A stretch of 64,000 nucleotides of DNA from Microbacterium ureisolvens (GTDB lineage: Bacteria; Actinomycetota; Actinomycetes; Actinomycetales; Microbacteriaceae): the NCBI RefSeq assembly GCF_019511645.1, contig NZ_JAEUAX010000001.1:248001-312000 (forward strand), given 5' to 3'. Position numbers and translations under genes: made by a program. The notes under the pieces are model-generated. The model did not search any database, had not been told where the DNA came from, and saw only the letters and a program-made list of their open reading frames with translations. Below are positions 9,460 through 21,343 of this stretch, piece after piece; position 1 is the stretch's first letter, and each line of letters opens with the position of its first letter.

Positions 9460-10557
9460 ATGAGGATCCTTGCGGCCATGAGCGGCGGAGTGGACTCCGC
9501 CGTCGCGGCCGCCCGGGCCGTGGACGCCGGTCACGACGTCGTCGGCGTCCATCTCGCGCTCTCCCGCGCCGGCGGCACGCTGCGCACGGGCAGCCGCGGC
9601 TGCTGCACCATCGAGGATGCGATGGATGCGCGCCGAGCCGCCGATCGCCTCGGCATCCCGTTCTATGTGTGGGACTTCTCCGAGCGGTTCCGCGACGACG
9701 TCATCGACGACTTCGTGGCTGAGTACCGCGCCGGCCGCACCCCGAACCCCTGCATGCGGTGCAACGAGAAGATCAAGTTCGCGGCCCTCCTGGAGCGCGC
9801 GCTCGAGCTCGGGTTCGACGCGGTGTGCACGGGACATTACGCCACGCTCGTCGACGGGCCGGAGGGCCTCGAGCTGCACCGGGCGTCGGATGCCGCGAAG
9901 GACCAGTCCTATGTGCTCGGCGTGCTCACCGCTCAGCAGCTCGCACACACGTACTTCCCTCTCGGCTCGACACCGTCCAAGGCGCTCGTGCGCGCTGAGG
10001 CGGAGGAGCGCGGTCTGACCGTGGCGCACAAGCCCGACAGCCACGACATCTGCTTCATCCCCGACGGCGACACGCGCGGCTGGCTCGCCGAGAAGGTCGG
10101 CGCCGAGCGCGGCGACATCGTCGACAGGGCCGGGGCGGTGGTGGGCGCACATGACGGTGCGCACGCCTTCACCGTCGGTCAGCGACGCGGTCTGCAGCTC
10201 GGTGTTCCGGCGCCCGACGGCAAGCCCCGCTTCGTGCTCGAGGTGCGGCCCGTCTCGAACACCGTGGTCGTCGGCCCCAAGGAGGCCCTCGCCACCGCCG
10301 AGATCGCGGGTCAGCGCTACTCCTGGGCAGGGCGTCCGCAGCCCGAGGGCGAGTTCGCCTGCCACGTGCAGATCCGCGCGCACGCCGATCCGGTGCCGGC
10401 TGCGGCGGCGCTGGCCGACGGCGTGCTCACGGTCGTCCCGGCGGAGCCGTTCGACGGCGTCGCGCCCGGCCAGACGGCGGTGCTCTACGACGGCACGCGT
10501 GTGATCGGGCAGTTCACGATCGATCGCACCGTCTCGGCCGTCCCGGTCGACGCATAG
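9460..10557 (+). CDS. mnmA: tRNA-uridine 2-sulfurtransferase MnmA
   Basis: A 365-residue ATP-dependent enzyme that makes 2-thiouridine at position 34 of Lys, Glu and Gln tRNAs in the cytoplasm. It has the PP-loop SGGVDS (residues 8-13), the [12 protein letters not shown] motif with Cys 98 and Cys 101, and [10 protein letters not shown] with the second catalytic Cys at 198. The family's GxRxG-like [11 protein letters not shown] and C-terminal beta-barrel follow. It lies directly behind the cysteine desulfurase, the expected persulfide donor. The ATG at 9460 is preceded by a leaderless-type TAGACT and no ribosome-binding site. Confidence 0.96.
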   Translation: MRILAAMSGGVDSAVAAARAVDAGHDVVGVHLALSRAGGTLRTGSRGCCTIEDAMDARRAADRLGIPFYVWDFSERFRDDVIDDFVAEYRAGRTPNPCMRCNEKIKFAALLERALELGFDAVCTGHYATLVDGPEGLELHRASDAAKDQSYVLGVLTAQQLAHTYFPLGSTPSKALVRAEAEERGLTVAHKPDSHDICFIPDGDTRGWLAEKVGAERGDIVDRAGAVVGAHDGAHAFTVGQRRGLQLGVPAPDGKPRFVLEVRPVSNTVVVGPKEALATAEIAGQRYSWAGRPQPEGEFACHVQIRAHADPVPAAAALADGVLTVVPAEPFDGVAPGQTAVLYDGTRVIGQFTIDRTVSAVPVDA

Positions 10558-10627
10558 CCGGCGGGTGGATGCTGCGGCGACCGGTCGACGCACGTCCCGG
10601 CGCCCTGGCGGTGTCCGACCCCGCTCC

Positions 10628-13012
<2,385 letters not shown>

Positions 13013-13077
13013 CCAGCGTCGGGAACCAGCGCGATGCGTCGGTGCGCAGCGTCGCCCCAGACTGCAAGGATGACCAC

Positions 13078-13386
13078 ATGACGCAGTGGCTCTACCGCAT
13101 CGTCCCGTCGCGTCCCGAGATGGTCGGGGATCCGACGCCCGACGAGCAGCGCATCGTCGGCGCCCACTTCGACTATCTGGTCGCGCTCCGTGATCGCGGC
13201 ACCCTGATCCTCGCCGGGCGTACCCAGGAGGCCGAGGGCACGTTCGGCATCACGATATTCGAGGCCGACGACGAGTCCGCCGCGCATGCAGTCATGAACG
13301 CCGACCCCGCAGTCGCGGCAGGCGTCTTCGTCGCGTCGCTGCACCCCTACCGGATCGCGGTCGCCCGCGACGGGCTCGAGGACTGA
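13078..13386 (+). CDS. YciI family protein
   Basis: A 102-residue protein with the ferredoxin-like alpha/beta fold of YciI. HFDYLVALRDRGTLILAGRT near residues 30-49 is the family core, with the conserved His-Asp pair beginning the helix and the LAG segment after it. Family members have unknown or dehydratase/isomerase-like roles, so no reaction is assigned. AAGGA lies 7 bases before the ATG. The gene ends 4 bases before the convergent fatty-acyl-CoA ligase gene. Confidence 0.8.
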   Translation: MTQWLYRIVPSRPEMVGDPTPDEQRIVGAHFDYLVALRDRGTLILAGRTQEAEGTFGITIFEADDESAAHAVMNADPAVAAGVFVASLHPYRIAVARDGLED

Positions 13387-13390
13387 GACG

Positions 13391-15091
13391 TCAGGCTCCG
13401 GTGTTGAGCGCGAGCAGGCGGTCGCGCACCTGGCGGCGCAGGACCTTGCCGATGAGCGACTTCGGCAGCTCGTCGACGACGTAGATGCGGCGGGGCACCT
13501 TGTAGGGCGTGAGGATGCCGCGGGCGAAGTCGCGGACGGCTTCCACATCGATCTCCTGATCGGGTGAGACGACGATCGCCGCAACGACCTCTTCGCCGGA
13601 GTGCTCGCTCGGGAGTCCGACGACGGCGGCGTCATCGACCTGCGGGTGCTGGCGGAGGGCGTTCTCGACCTCTGTCGGGGCGACGTTGAACCCGCCCGTG
13701 ATGATGAGCTCCTTGATCCTGTCGACGATGCGGACGAACCCCGCCTCGTTGATCGTGACGATGTCGCCGGTACGGAACCATCCTTCGGTGAAGACGGCCT
13801 CGGTCTCCTCGGGCTTGCCGTAATAGCCGCTGAACACCTGCGGCCCGCGCACGACGAGTTCGCCGCGCTCGCCGGCGGGCACGTCTTGCGTGGGGTCGTC
13901 GGGGTCGACGACGCGGCACTCCGTACCCGGCAGGGGGAGGCCGACCGTGCCGGGGACGCGGTTGTCGGCGACCGGGTTCGCCATCAGCACCGGCGAGCAC
14001 TCGCTGAGCCCGTAGCCTTCGACGAGGAACCCGCCGGAAGCCGCCTCGAACGGCACCACGAGCTCGTGGGGCAGCGCCATCGCACCCGAGATCGCGACCT
14101 CCGTGCCCGCAAGCGACACGCCCTTCTCCCGCGCCGCCTTGAGCAGGCGCTCGGCGATGGGCGGGACGAGCGGGAGGAACGTGGCCGGATGCTTCTTCGT
14201 CACGTCCAGCACCATGTCGGGATCGAACCGCGGGAACAGCACCAGCCGCGCGCCCATTGACATCGCGAAGGTCAGGCAGAGCGTCAGCCCGTAAGCATGG
14301 AACATCGGCAGCACGGCGTAGACGACGCACCCGTCTCCGCGCACGATCGACGGGACCCACGCGCGCGCCTGCGCGGCGTTCGAGAGGAGGTTCCGGTGGG
14401 TGAGTGACGCGCCTTTCGGCGTGCCGGTCGTGCCGCTCGTGTACTGGATGAGCGCGAGATCGCCGGTACCCGGGCGCGGGTGGGACGCCGGTAGCGGCGA
14501 GGATCCGACGACCTGCTCCCACGCCACCGTTCCGGAGACGCGGTCGGACAGCGCCTTGCGCGCTTCGCGCGCTTTCGCGATGGGGAGCTTGAGGGCGAGG
14601 CGCGTGCGGAGGGGCATCGCCTTGATGACCTCGACCGAGATGAGGTTCGTGACCGCGAGGTCGGCGGGGAAGTCCTGCACGGTCGCAACGACCTTGGTCC
14701 ACACGATCGCGTGCTTCGCGCCGTGGTCCTCGAACTGCTTCCGCAGCTCGCGCGGGGTGTACAGCGGGTTGTGTTCGATCACGACGGCGCCGAGCCGCAG
14801 GATCGCGTAGAACGCGACGATGTGCTGGGGGCAGTTCGGAAGCACGATCGCGACGGGGTCGCCCGCCTTCACGCCGAGGTCGCGCAGGCCTGCGGCCGCG
14901 CGCTCGATCTGCTCGTGCAGAGACCGGTACGAGGTCTCGCGTCCGAAGAACTGGAGGGCGGCAGCATCCGGGTAATCGCGTGCCGATGCTTCGACGATGT
15001 CCACGAGGGAACCGGTCACAGGGGCGAGGTCCTCCGGCACCCCCTCTGCGTAGCTGGCGATCCAGGGGCGCGGCGGGTCGTAGGTCGTCAC
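13391..15091 (-). CDS. Long-chain fatty-acyl-CoA ligase (FadD-like)
   Basis: A 566-residue member of the ANL adenylate-forming family that activates fatty acids to acyl-AMP and then acyl-CoA. It carries the P-loop YTSGTTGTPKGASLTHRNL, the VEGYGLSECSPV motif, GWFRTGDI, and the C-terminal IKELIITGGFNVAPTEVE hinge with PKSLIGKVLRRQ, whose Lys is the usual catalytic lysine. Substrate chain length cannot be read from the sequence. The GTG start has TAGGCT 6 bases upstream and is divergent from gatC across 60 bases. Confidence 0.9.
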   Translation of the reverse strand: MTTYDPPRPWIASYAEGVPEDLAPVTGSLVDIVEASARDYPDAAALQFFGRETSYRSLHEQIERAAAGLRDLGVKAGDPVAIVLPNCPQHIVAFYAILRLGAVVIEHNPLYTPRELRKQFEDHGAKHAIVWTKVVATVQDFPADLAVTNLISVEVIKAMPLRTRLALKLPIAKAREARKALSDRVSGTVAWEQVVGSSPLPASHPRPGTGDLALIQYTSGTTGTPKGASLTHRNLLSNAAQARAWVPSIVRGDGCVVYAVLPMFHAYGLTLCLTFAMSMGARLVLFPRFDPDMVLDVTKKHPATFLPLVPPIAERLLKAAREKGVSLAGTEVAISGAMALPHELVVPFEAASGGFLVEGYGLSECSPVLMANPVADNRVPGTVGLPLPGTECRVVDPDDPTQDVPAGERGELVVRGPQVFSGYYGKPEETEAVFTEGWFRTGDIVTINEAGFVRIVDRIKELIITGGFNVAPTEVENALRQHPQVDDAAVVGLPSEHSGEEVVAAIVVSPDQEIDVEAVRDFARGILTPYKVPRRIYVVDELPKSLIGKVLRRQVRDRLLALNTGA

Positions 15092-15097
15092 GGCGAC

Positions 15098-15103
15098 AGC
15101 CTA
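15098..15103 (-). promoter_or_regulatory. Leaderless -10 box of the acyl-CoA ligase gene
   Basis: TAGGCT on the minus strand ends 6 bases before the GTG at 15091. It mirrors the gatC box on the opposite strand. Confidence 0.5.
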
Positions 15104-15139
15104 CGCCGGGGGCGCCCCGGGCCAGGGGCGCGGCCCCGG

Positions 15140-15145
15140 TAGGCT
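15140..15145 (+). promoter_or_regulatory. Leaderless -10 box of gatCAB
   Basis: TAGGCT ends 6 bases before the gatC GTG. The same hexamer and spacing serve the divergent gene, so both promoters are packed into 60 bases. Confidence 0.5.
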
Positions 15146-15151
15146 TGGGGG

Positions 15152-15451
15152 GTGTCTGAAATCACCCCCGATCTCGTGCGCCATCTCGGTGTGCTCGCCC
15201 GGATCCAGCTGAGCGACGGCGAGGTCGAGCGCCTCACCGGCCAGCTCGACGCGATCGTCGACAACATCGCCAAGGTCTCCGAGGTCGCCACGCCCGACGT
15301 CCCCGCCACCAGCCACCCGATCGCCCTCGAGAACGTGTTCCGCTCGGACGTTCCCGGTGATCTGCTGACGCCCGCGCAGGTGCTGCAGAATGCGCCCGAC
15401 TCCGCGGACGGGCGTTTCCGCGTGACCGCGATCCTCGGCGAAGAGCAGTAA
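15152..15451 (+). CDS. gatC: Asp-tRNA(Asn)/Glu-tRNA(Gln) amidotransferase subunit C
   Basis: A 99-residue subunit that wraps around and stabilises GatA. The N-terminal [20 protein letters not shown] and the mid-region [12 protein letters not shown] are typical of GatC, and the length is normal. It is the first gene of a gatC-gatA-gatB operon, with only 10 bases to gatA. The GTG start is leaderless-like, with no Shine-Dalgarno sequence. Confidence 0.95.
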   Translation: MSEITPDLVRHLGVLARIQLSDGEVERLTGQLDAIVDNIAKVSEVATPDVPATSHPIALENVFRSDVPGDLLTPAQVLQNAPDSADGRFRVTAILGEEQ

Positions 15452-15461
15452 GGACCCCGAC

Positions 15462-16982
15462 GTGACCGACCTCACGAAGCTGAGCGCCGCCGCGCTCGCA
15501 GACAAGCTCTCCTCGCGCGAAGTGTCGAGCGTGGAAGCCACGCGGGCCCACCTGGACCGCATCGCGGCGGTGGACGCCGACGTGCATGCCTTCCTCCACG
15601 TCAACGGCCACGCTCTCGACGTCGCCGCCGACATCGACCGCCGCCGCGCGGACGGAGAAGATCTGGGCCCGCTCGCGGGCGTGCCCCTGGCGATCAAGGA
15701 CGTGCTGGTCACGACCGACATGCCGTCGACCAGCGGCTCGAAGATCCTCGAGGGCTACATGTCGCCCTACGACGCGACCGTCGTCGCGCGCTCGCGTGCC
15801 GCAGGCCTCGTGCCCCTCGGCAAGACCAATATGGACGAGTTCGCGATGGGCTCGTCGACCGAGCACTCGGCCTACGGCCCCACCCGCAACCCGTGGGACC
15901 TCTCACGCATTCCGGGCGGCTCGGGAGGCGGCTCGGCCGCGGCGGTCGCCGCGTTCCAGGCGCCGCTGGCCCTCGGCTCCGACACGGGCGGCTCGATCCG
16001 CCAGCCTGCGCACGTGACAGGGACAGTGGGCATCAAGCCGACCTACGGCGGCGTCAGTCGCTACGGCGCGATAGCGCTGGCGTCGAGCCTCGACCAGGTG
16101 GGCCCGGTGACCCGCACGGTGCTCGACGCCGGGCTCCTTCATGACGTGATCGGCGGGCATGACCCCCATGACTCCACGTCGCTCGCCCACGAGTGGCCGT
16201 CTTTCGCCGCCGCCGCCCGTGAGGGGGCCACCGGCGAGGTGCTCAAGGGCCTCAAGGTCGGTGTGATCCGCGAGCTCCCCGACAGCGGCTTCCAGGCGGG
16301 TGTGTCGGAATCGTTCCGCGCCGCGCTGGCCGCGATGGAGGCGCAGGGCGCGGAGATCGTCGAGATCAGCGCGCCGCACTTCGAGTACGGCGTCGCCGCG
16401 TACTACCTGATCCTGCCGGCCGAGGCATCCAGCAACCTCGCGAAGTTCGACTCGGTCCGCTTCGGCCTGCGCGTCGATGTCCCCGGCGGCACCGTCGAGG
16501 ACGTCATGGCGGCGACCCGCGAGGCCGGCTTCGGCGACGAGGTGAAGCGCCGGATCATCCTCGGCACGTACGCACTGTCGGCGGGCTACTACGACGCCTA
16601 CTACGGCTCGGCCCAGAAGGTGCGCACGCTCATCCAGCGCGACTTCGCGGACGCGTTCTCGCAGGTCGACGTCGTCGCCACGCCCTCGGCGCCTACCACC
16701 GCGTTCAAGCTCGGGGAGAAGATCGACGACCCGCTGCAGATGTATCTCAACGACGTGACGACGATCCCTGCGAACCTCGCCGGCGTGCCGGGCATCTCGA
16801 TCCCGTCGGGTCTCGCCGCGGAGGACGGACTGCCCGTGGGCATCCAGTTCCTCGCTCCCGCTCACGAGGATGCGCGCCTGTACCGCGTGGGAGCGGCGCT
16901 GGAGTCCCTGCTCGTCGACTCGTGGGGCGGTCCGCTCCTCGACAGGGCGCCGGCCCTCGGCGCGAACGGAGGTGCCCGCTGA
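15462..16982 (+). CDS. gatA: Asp-tRNA(Asn)/Glu-tRNA(Gln) amidotransferase subunit A
   Basis: A 506-residue amidase-signature enzyme that hydrolyses glutamine and channels ammonia to GatB. The Ser-cisSer-Lys triad is visible as Lys 79 in LAIKDVL, and the serines in GGSGGGSA and [11 protein letters not shown]. It starts at a GTG 10 bases after gatC, and its TGA overlaps the gatB ATG by one base. Its presence shows that this organism forms Gln-tRNA(Gln), and possibly Asn-tRNA(Asn), by transamidation of a mischarged tRNA. Confidence 0.97.
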   Translation: MTDLTKLSAAALADKLSSREVSSVEATRAHLDRIAAVDADVHAFLHVNGHALDVAADIDRRRADGEDLGPLAGVPLAIKDVLVTTDMPSTSGSKILEGYMSPYDATVVARSRAAGLVPLGKTNMDEFAMGSSTEHSAYGPTRNPWDLSRIPGGSGGGSAAAVAAFQAPLALGSDTGGSIRQPAHVTGTVGIKPTYGGVSRYGAIALASSLDQVGPVTRTVLDAGLLHDVIGGHDPHDSTSLAHEWPSFAAAAREGATGEVLKGLKVGVIRELPDSGFQAGVSESFRAALAAMEAQGAEIVEISAPHFEYGVAAYYLILPAEASSNLAKFDSVRFGLRVDVPGGTVEDVMAATREAGFGDEVKRRIILGTYALSAGYYDAYYGSAQKVRTLIQRDFADAFSQVDVVATPSAPTTAFKLGEKIDDPLQMYLNDVTTIPANLAGVPGISIPSGLAAEDGLPVGIQFLAPAHEDARLYRVGAALESLLVDSWGGPLLDRAPALGANGGAR

Positions 16983-18505
16983 TGGCGAAGGACAAGCTGA
17001 TGGACTTCGACGAGGCCCTCGAGCTCTACGAGCCGGTCCTCGGGTTCGAGGTGCACGTCGAGCTGAACACAGAGACCAAGATGTTCTCCGGCGCCGCGAA
17101 CCCGGCGAACTCGGCGAACCACGGTGCCGAGGCGAACACCCTCGTCGCCCCCGTCGACATGGGTCTGCCCGGTGCGCTGCCCGTCGTCAACGAGACCGCC
17201 GTGCGCTACTCGATCAGTCTCGGCCTCGCACTCGGCTGCTCGATCGCTCCGTCGAGCCGGTTCGCGCGAAAGAACTACTTCTACCCGGATCTCGGCAAGA
17301 ACTATCAGATCTCGCAGTACGACGAGCCCATTGCGTTCGACGGATCGATCGACATCGAGCTCGCCGACGGGGAGATCGTCACGGTGCCCATCGAGCGAGC
17401 GCACATGGAGGAGGATGCCGGCAAGCTCACCCACATCGGCGGCTCGACCGGGCGCATCCAGGGCGCCGAGTACTCGCTCGTCGACTACAATCGCGCCGGT
17501 GTGCCGCTCGTCGAGATCGTCACCAAGCCCATCTTCGGCGCCGAGCACCGGGCTCCGGAGATCGCCAAGGCGTATGTCGCGACGATTCGCGACATCGTGA
17601 TCGCGCTCGGCATCTCGGAGGCGCGCATGGAGCGCGGGAATCTCCGTTGCGATGCCAACGTGTCGCTGCGTCCGCGGGGCCAGGAGAAGCTCGGCACGCG
17701 CACCGAGACGAAGAACGTCAACTCGATGCGCTCGGTCGAACGTGCGGTGCGGTACGAGATCCAGCGCCAGGCGGCGATCCTCGCCGCGGGTGGGACGATC
17801 ACGCAGGAGACACGCCACTGGCACGAGGACACCGGCACCACGTCGCCCGGTCGGCCCAAGTCCGACGCCGACGACTACCGCTACTTCCCGGAGCCCGACC
17901 TGCTGCCGGTCGCGCCGTCGCTCGAGCTCATCGAGCAGCTCCGCGCGGCGCTGCCGGAGCCGCCCGCGGCTCGCCGGCGTCGGCTCAAGGCCGACTGGGG
18001 CTTCGCCGACATCGACTTCCAGGGTGTCGTGAACGCGGGACTCCTCGCCGAGGTCGAGGCCACGATCGCCGCGGGCACCTCGCCCGCCGCGGCCCGCAAG
18101 TGGTGGACCGGTGAACTCCTCCGTATCGCGAACGCCCAGTCCCGCGAACCCGCCGAGCTCGCCACTCCCAGGGACGTGGCCGCACTGCAGGCGCTGGTCG
18201 ATGCGGGGACCCTGACCGACAAGCTCGCCCGTCAGGTGCTCGAGGGAATGATCGCCGGTGAAGGCACGCCCCAGGAGATCGTCGATGCCCGCGGTCTCGC
18301 GGTCGTCTCGGACGACGGCGCGCTCATCGCAGCGATCGACGAAGCGCTCGCCTCGCAGCCCGACGTGCTCGAGAAGATCCGCGACGGCAAGGTGCAGGCC
18401 GCCGGGGCGGTCATCGGCGCGGTGATGAAGGCCATGAAGGGCCAGGCCGACGCCGCGCGCGTGCGCGAGCTGGTGCTCGAGCGCGCCGGCTCCGCGGACG
18501 CATAG
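16982..18505 (+). CDS. gatB: Asp-tRNA(Asn)/Glu-tRNA(Gln) amidotransferase subunit B
   Basis: A 507-residue subunit that phosphorylates and amidates the Glu or Asp of the mischarged tRNA. Motifs include [18 protein letters not shown] at the N-terminus, [14 protein letters not shown] and [14 protein letters not shown] helical domain and the YqeY-like tail complete the normal length. I chose the ATG at 16982, which overlaps the gatA stop by one base, over an in-frame ATG at 16922 inside gatA. A perfect hairpin follows the stop by about 30 bases. Confidence 0.97.
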   Translation: MAKDKLMDFDEALELYEPVLGFEVHVELNTETKMFSGAANPANSANHGAEANTLVAPVDMGLPGALPVVNETAVRYSISLGLALGCSIAPSSRFARKNYFYPDLGKNYQISQYDEPIAFDGSIDIELADGEIVTVPIERAHMEEDAGKLTHIGGSTGRIQGAEYSLVDYNRAGVPLVEIVTKPIFGAEHRAPEIAKAYVATIRDIVIALGISEARMERGNLRCDANVSLRPRGQEKLGTRTETKNVNSMRSVERAVRYEIQRQAAILAAGGTITQETRHWHEDTGTTSPGRPKSDADDYRYFPEPDLLPVAPSLELIEQLRAALPEPPAARRRRLKADWGFADIDFQGVVNAGLLAEVEATIAAGTSPAAARKWWTGELLRIANAQSREPAELATPRDVAALQALVDAGTLTDKLARQVLEGMIAGEGTPQEIVDARGLAVVSDDGALIAAIDEALASQPDVLEKIRDGKVQAAGAVIGAVMKAMKGQADAARVRELVLERAGSADA

Positions 18506-18537
18506 GCGAACGACGCAGGCGGGCGTGCCCGCTCGAC

Positions 18538-18574
18538 GTGAGGGGCGGATTCCGGCCGGGGATCCGCCCCTCAC
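18538..18574 (+). terminator. Terminator hairpin after gatCAB
   Basis: GTGAGGGGCGGAT (18538-18550) pairs perfectly over 13 bp with 18562-18574, with an 11-base loop. There is no T-run. It separates gatB from dinB, which has its own Shine-Dalgarno sequence. Confidence 0.75.
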
Positions 18575-18609
18575 GCCGCGATGTCCGCGGTTGCAGGGAG
18601 GATCGACGC

Positions 18610-19872
18610 ATGGGGCGTGGTGACGGAACCGGCCGGGTCGTGTCCCCGGCGGATGCAGACGATACCGGCGCCGGGATCCTGCACGTCGACATGGACGCGT
18701 TCTACGCATCGGTCGAGCAGCTCGACGATCCCTCGCTGCGCGGCAAGGCGATCATCATCGGCGCGCCCGAGAGCCGCTCCGTGGTCTCGAGCGCGTCGTA
18801 CGAGGCCCGTCGCTTCGGCGTGCGCTCCGCGATGCCGGTCGGACAAGCGCTGCGACTGTGCCCGCACGCGGTCGTCGTCCCCCCGCACTTCGAGCGGTAT
18901 CTCGAGATGTCCTCGCAGGTCATGCGCATCTTCCGCGACGTGACGCCGCTCGTCGAACCGCTGTCGATCGATGAGGCGTTTCTCGACGTCAGCGGAGCGA
19001 GACGGCTCTGGGGCAGTCCCGGAGAGATCGCACGGATGCTGCGCCGCCGCGTCCTCGAAGAGACGGGCCTCACGTGCAGCGTCGGGGTCGCCGCGACGAA
19101 GCACGTCGCGAAGATGGCTTCCACTCTGAGCAAGCCCGACGGCCTCCTGATCGTCGCCGAGGCGGACACCGCCGCATTCCTCGCCCCGCGATCGGTGCGC
19201 GCGCTGTGGGGCGTCGGCCCCAAGACCTCCGAGGCGCTGGAGGCACGCGGCATCCGTACCATCGCCGACGTGATCGACACGCCCCGCGAACTGCTCGATC
19301 GCGCTCTCGGTGCCGCGATGGGGGAGCGGATCTGGCACCTCGCGCGGGGCATCGACGCACGCGAGGTCGACACCAGCAGGGTCGAGAAGAGCGTGGGGCA
19401 CGAAGAGACCTTCCACGAAGACATCGCGGACACGGCGATCCTCCGCTCCGAGCTGCGGCGGCTTGCCGATCGGGTCGGCGCGCGGCTGCGCAGCAGCGGC
19501 TGGGAGGCGTCGACCGTCGCGATCAAGGTGCGCTACGCGGACTTCACGACGATCTCCCGATCGCAGACGCTGCCCGAGCCTACGGCGGTCGGCCAGCGCA
19601 TCGGCGATGCCGCCCATGAGCTGTTCGCCTCGGTCGATCGCACGCTGCCCGTGCGGCTCATCGGCGTCCGGGCGGAGAAGCTCCGGCCGGCCGGGGCGGC
19701 GATGCCTGCGCTGTGGGACGACAACGAGGGGTGGCGACGCATCGAGGACGCGCTCGACGGCGCGACCGCGAAGTTCGGGCGCGGGGCCGTCACCCGCGCC
19801 ACCCTGCTCGGCGCCCGCGGCGGCGGCACTCTTCCGTCCAGCCCGCCCCCGCCACGGCTCGACCAGGGCTGA
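18610..19872 (+). CDS. dinB: DNA polymerase IV (Y family)
   Basis: A 420-residue translesion polymerase. The catalytic carboxylates are in ILHVDMDAFYASVEQ and SIDEAFLDVSG. The thumb shows GVGPKTSEALEARGI, and a little-finger domain follows. The protein ends in a short Pro-rich tail without a clear beta-clamp motif. I chose the ATG at 18610 because GGGAGG lies 7 bases upstream; an earlier in-frame GTG at 18538 lies in the terminator stem. I see no LexA-like operator upstream, so SOS control is not supported by the sequence. Confidence 0.93.
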   Translation: MGRGDGTGRVVSPADADDTGAGILHVDMDAFYASVEQLDDPSLRGKAIIIGAPESRSVVSSASYEARRFGVRSAMPVGQALRLCPHAVVVPPHFERYLEMSSQVMRIFRDVTPLVEPLSIDEAFLDVSGARRLWGSPGEIARMLRRRVLEETGLTCSVGVAATKHVAKMASTLSKPDGLLIVAEADTAAFLAPRSVRALWGVGPKTSEALEARGIRTIADVIDTPRELLDRALGAAMGERIWHLARGIDAREVDTSRVEKSVGHEETFHEDIADTAILRSELRRLADRVGARLRSSGWEASTVAIKVRYADFTTISRSQTLPEPTAVGQRIGDAAHELFASVDRTLPVRLIGVRAEKLRPAGAAMPALWDDNEGWRRIEDALDGATAKFGRGAVTRATLLGARGGGTLPSSPPPPRLDQG

Positions 19873-19940
19873 CTCGAGGAGCCGGTCGGTCGCGGCTCGC
19901 CGGTCTTGGTCGGCCGCTGTGCCAGAGCCGCGCCGGCCGG

Positions 19941-19946
19941 TACGTT
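19941..19946 (+). promoter_or_regulatory. Leaderless -10 box of the GerW-like gene
   Basis: TACGTT ends 6 bases before the ATG at 19953. Confidence 0.45.
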
Positions 19947-19952
19947 GGACGC

Positions 19953-20273
19953 ATGCCCAACATCGCACTCGAACTCGGCAAGCAGTCCGCGTCCTTCGGC
20001 GTGAAGAGCGCATACGGCGAGCAGCAGGACGTCGACGGCGTCCGCATCATCCCCGTTGCACTGACGTGGTCCGGCTTCGGCGGAGGCTCGGACGAGGCCG
20101 GCAACGGCGGAGGCGGCGGAGGCGGCTGGGCCATCCCGGTCGGCGCGTACATCCGCCAGGGCGACGGTCTGCGGTTCGAGCCGAACATCATCGCACTGCT
20201 GACAGTCGCGATCCCGTTCGTCTTCTTCGCCGGTCGCGCGCTCAGCCGTGTCATCCGCACCCTCAAGAAGTAA
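19953..20273 (+). CDS. GerW/YtfJ-like small protein
   Basis: A 106-residue protein resembling the GerW_C (YtfJ) domain. After an N-terminal helix comes IIPVALTWSGFGGGSDEAG, then a run of seven glycines (about residues 50-56), then WAIPVGAYIRQGDGLRFEPN. A hydrophobic stretch near residues 72-90 (IALLTVAIPFVFFAG) looks like a C-terminal membrane anchor. In Bacillus the family is linked to spore germination. This organism is not expected to sporulate, so the role here is unknown. The following kinase-like gene overlaps the 3' end by 26 bases. Confidence 0.7.
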   Translation: MPNIALELGKQSASFGVKSAYGEQQDVDGVRIIPVALTWSGFGGGSDEAGNGGGGGGGWAIPVGAYIRQGDGLRFEPNIIALLTVAIPFVFFAGRALSRVIRTLKK

Positions 20274-20841
20274 CCCGGACGCCGTCGGCAACTCGCTGGG
20301 AATCGCGGTCGACCAGATCATCGCGGCGATCGCGCAGGTCGCAGCATCCAACCCGGTCATCCTCATCGACGGCCGAAGCGGCGCCGGCAAGACCACGCTG
20401 GCGCGCACCCTCGTCGCACGGTGGCCGTTGCGCGGTCGAGTGCAGCTCGTGGCCCTGGATTCCATCTACCCCGGCTGGGACGGCTTGGACCACGGCGTCG
20501 AGCTCGCGAAGGATCTGATCCTCACGCCGCACGCGAAGGGGCTCGTCGGGGTGTGGCAGCGGTGGGATTGGGCGGTCGGAGAGCCCGCCGAGGCGCACGC
20601 CGTCGACCCCTCCCTGCCGCTCATCGTCGAGGGGGCCGGGGTCCTGACGCCCGCGACGGCGCGACTCGCCGACGTACGCGTCTGGCTCGAGTCGCCGGCC
20701 GCGTCGCGCAAGCAGCGGGCGCTGGCCAGAGACGGCGAGACGTACCGTCCGCATTGGGACCGATGGGCGCGCCAGGAGCACGTGCACGTGACCCGCGACG
20801 ACCCGATGAGCCTCGCCACCCTCGTGTTCCCCGTGCCGTGA
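20248..20841 (+). CDS. P-loop ATPase, uridine kinase-like
   Basis: A 197-residue protein with a Walker A motif GRSGAGKTTLAR near residues 42-53, then LVALDSIYPGWDGLDHG and LIVEGAGVLT, which resemble the substrate-binding and Walker B parts of uridine or nucleoside kinases. No lid motif clear enough to name the substrate is visible. The GTG at 20248 is the only plausible start in this frame and overlaps the preceding gene by 26 bases, so coupling is likely. The gene ends 7 bases before the convergent DUF2017 gene. Confidence 0.75.
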   Translation: MSSAPSRSNPDAVGNSLGIAVDQIIAAIAQVAASNPVILIDGRSGAGKTTLARTLVARWPLRGRVQLVALDSIYPGWDGLDHGVELAKDLILTPHAKGLVGVWQRWDWAVGEPAEAHAVDPSLPLIVEGAGVLTPATARLADVRVWLESPAASRKQRALARDGETYRPHWDRWARQEHVHVTRDDPMSLATLVFPVP

Positions 20842-20848
20842 GCGCGGA

Positions 20849-21343
20849 TCAGTCCTCCCGGTCGAGCGCGGCCACCAGGCCGTCGAGTCGGTAGCCGATC
20901 CAGTCGTAGACGCCGAACCGCGGATCGTCGTGCTCGTGGTCGTCCGCCTCGACGATCCCCAGCCGCGTTGCGAGCACCAGGCGGACGGCCGCCAGGGTCC
21001 GGAGCCAGGCCTGTGCGGTCTCGGCGTCGAGCGTGATCTCGACCTGTTCCAGCAGCGCCGGGTCGTCGGGATCTTCCGGGATCTGTGCAGCGTCGTGGAG
21101 GGACGCCAGCACGAGGCCCGCGTCGGACTCCCGCCGACCGAGCAGATCACCCTGCGTCAGCGCCCGGAACTCCCGTGCCGCCTCCTCATCGTCCGCGTAC
21201 CCGGGAGGGACGAGTCGAGCGACGGCAGGGTCGCCGTCGTCGGGTGCGGACTCGCGAAGCAGGTCGGCGAACTGGCCGACGAGCCCCGCCAGATGGGCCG
21301 CCTCCAGGCGGGCGACGTCGAGCACGACGACCCGGCCCGTCAT
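20849..21343 (-). CDS. DUF2017 family protein
   Basis: A 164-residue acidic protein (MTGRVVVLDVARLEAAHLAG at the start, DWIGYRLDGLVAALD at the end) matching my memory of DUF2017, which in other actinobacteria lies directly behind clpS. Its function is unknown, and no DNA-binding or catalytic motif is evident. The ATG at 21343 overlaps the clpS stop as ATGA; an upstream in-frame start at 21370 would lie inside clpS. It is the last gene of the three-gene operon zincin-clpS-DUF2017. Confidence 0.8.
   Translation of the reverse strand: MTGRVVVLDVARLEAAHLAGLVGQFADLLRESAPDDGDPAVARLVPPGYADDEEAAREFRALTQGDLLGRRESDAGLVLASLHDAAQIPEDPDDPALLEQVEITLDAETAQAWLRTLAAVRLVLATRLGIVEADDHEHDDPRFGVYDWIGYRLDGLVAALDRED

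Noticed and set aside
18506-18609. LexA (SOS) operator upstream of dinB
   Set aside because: I looked for the actinobacterial CGAAC-N4-GTTCG pattern and did not find it in this gap.
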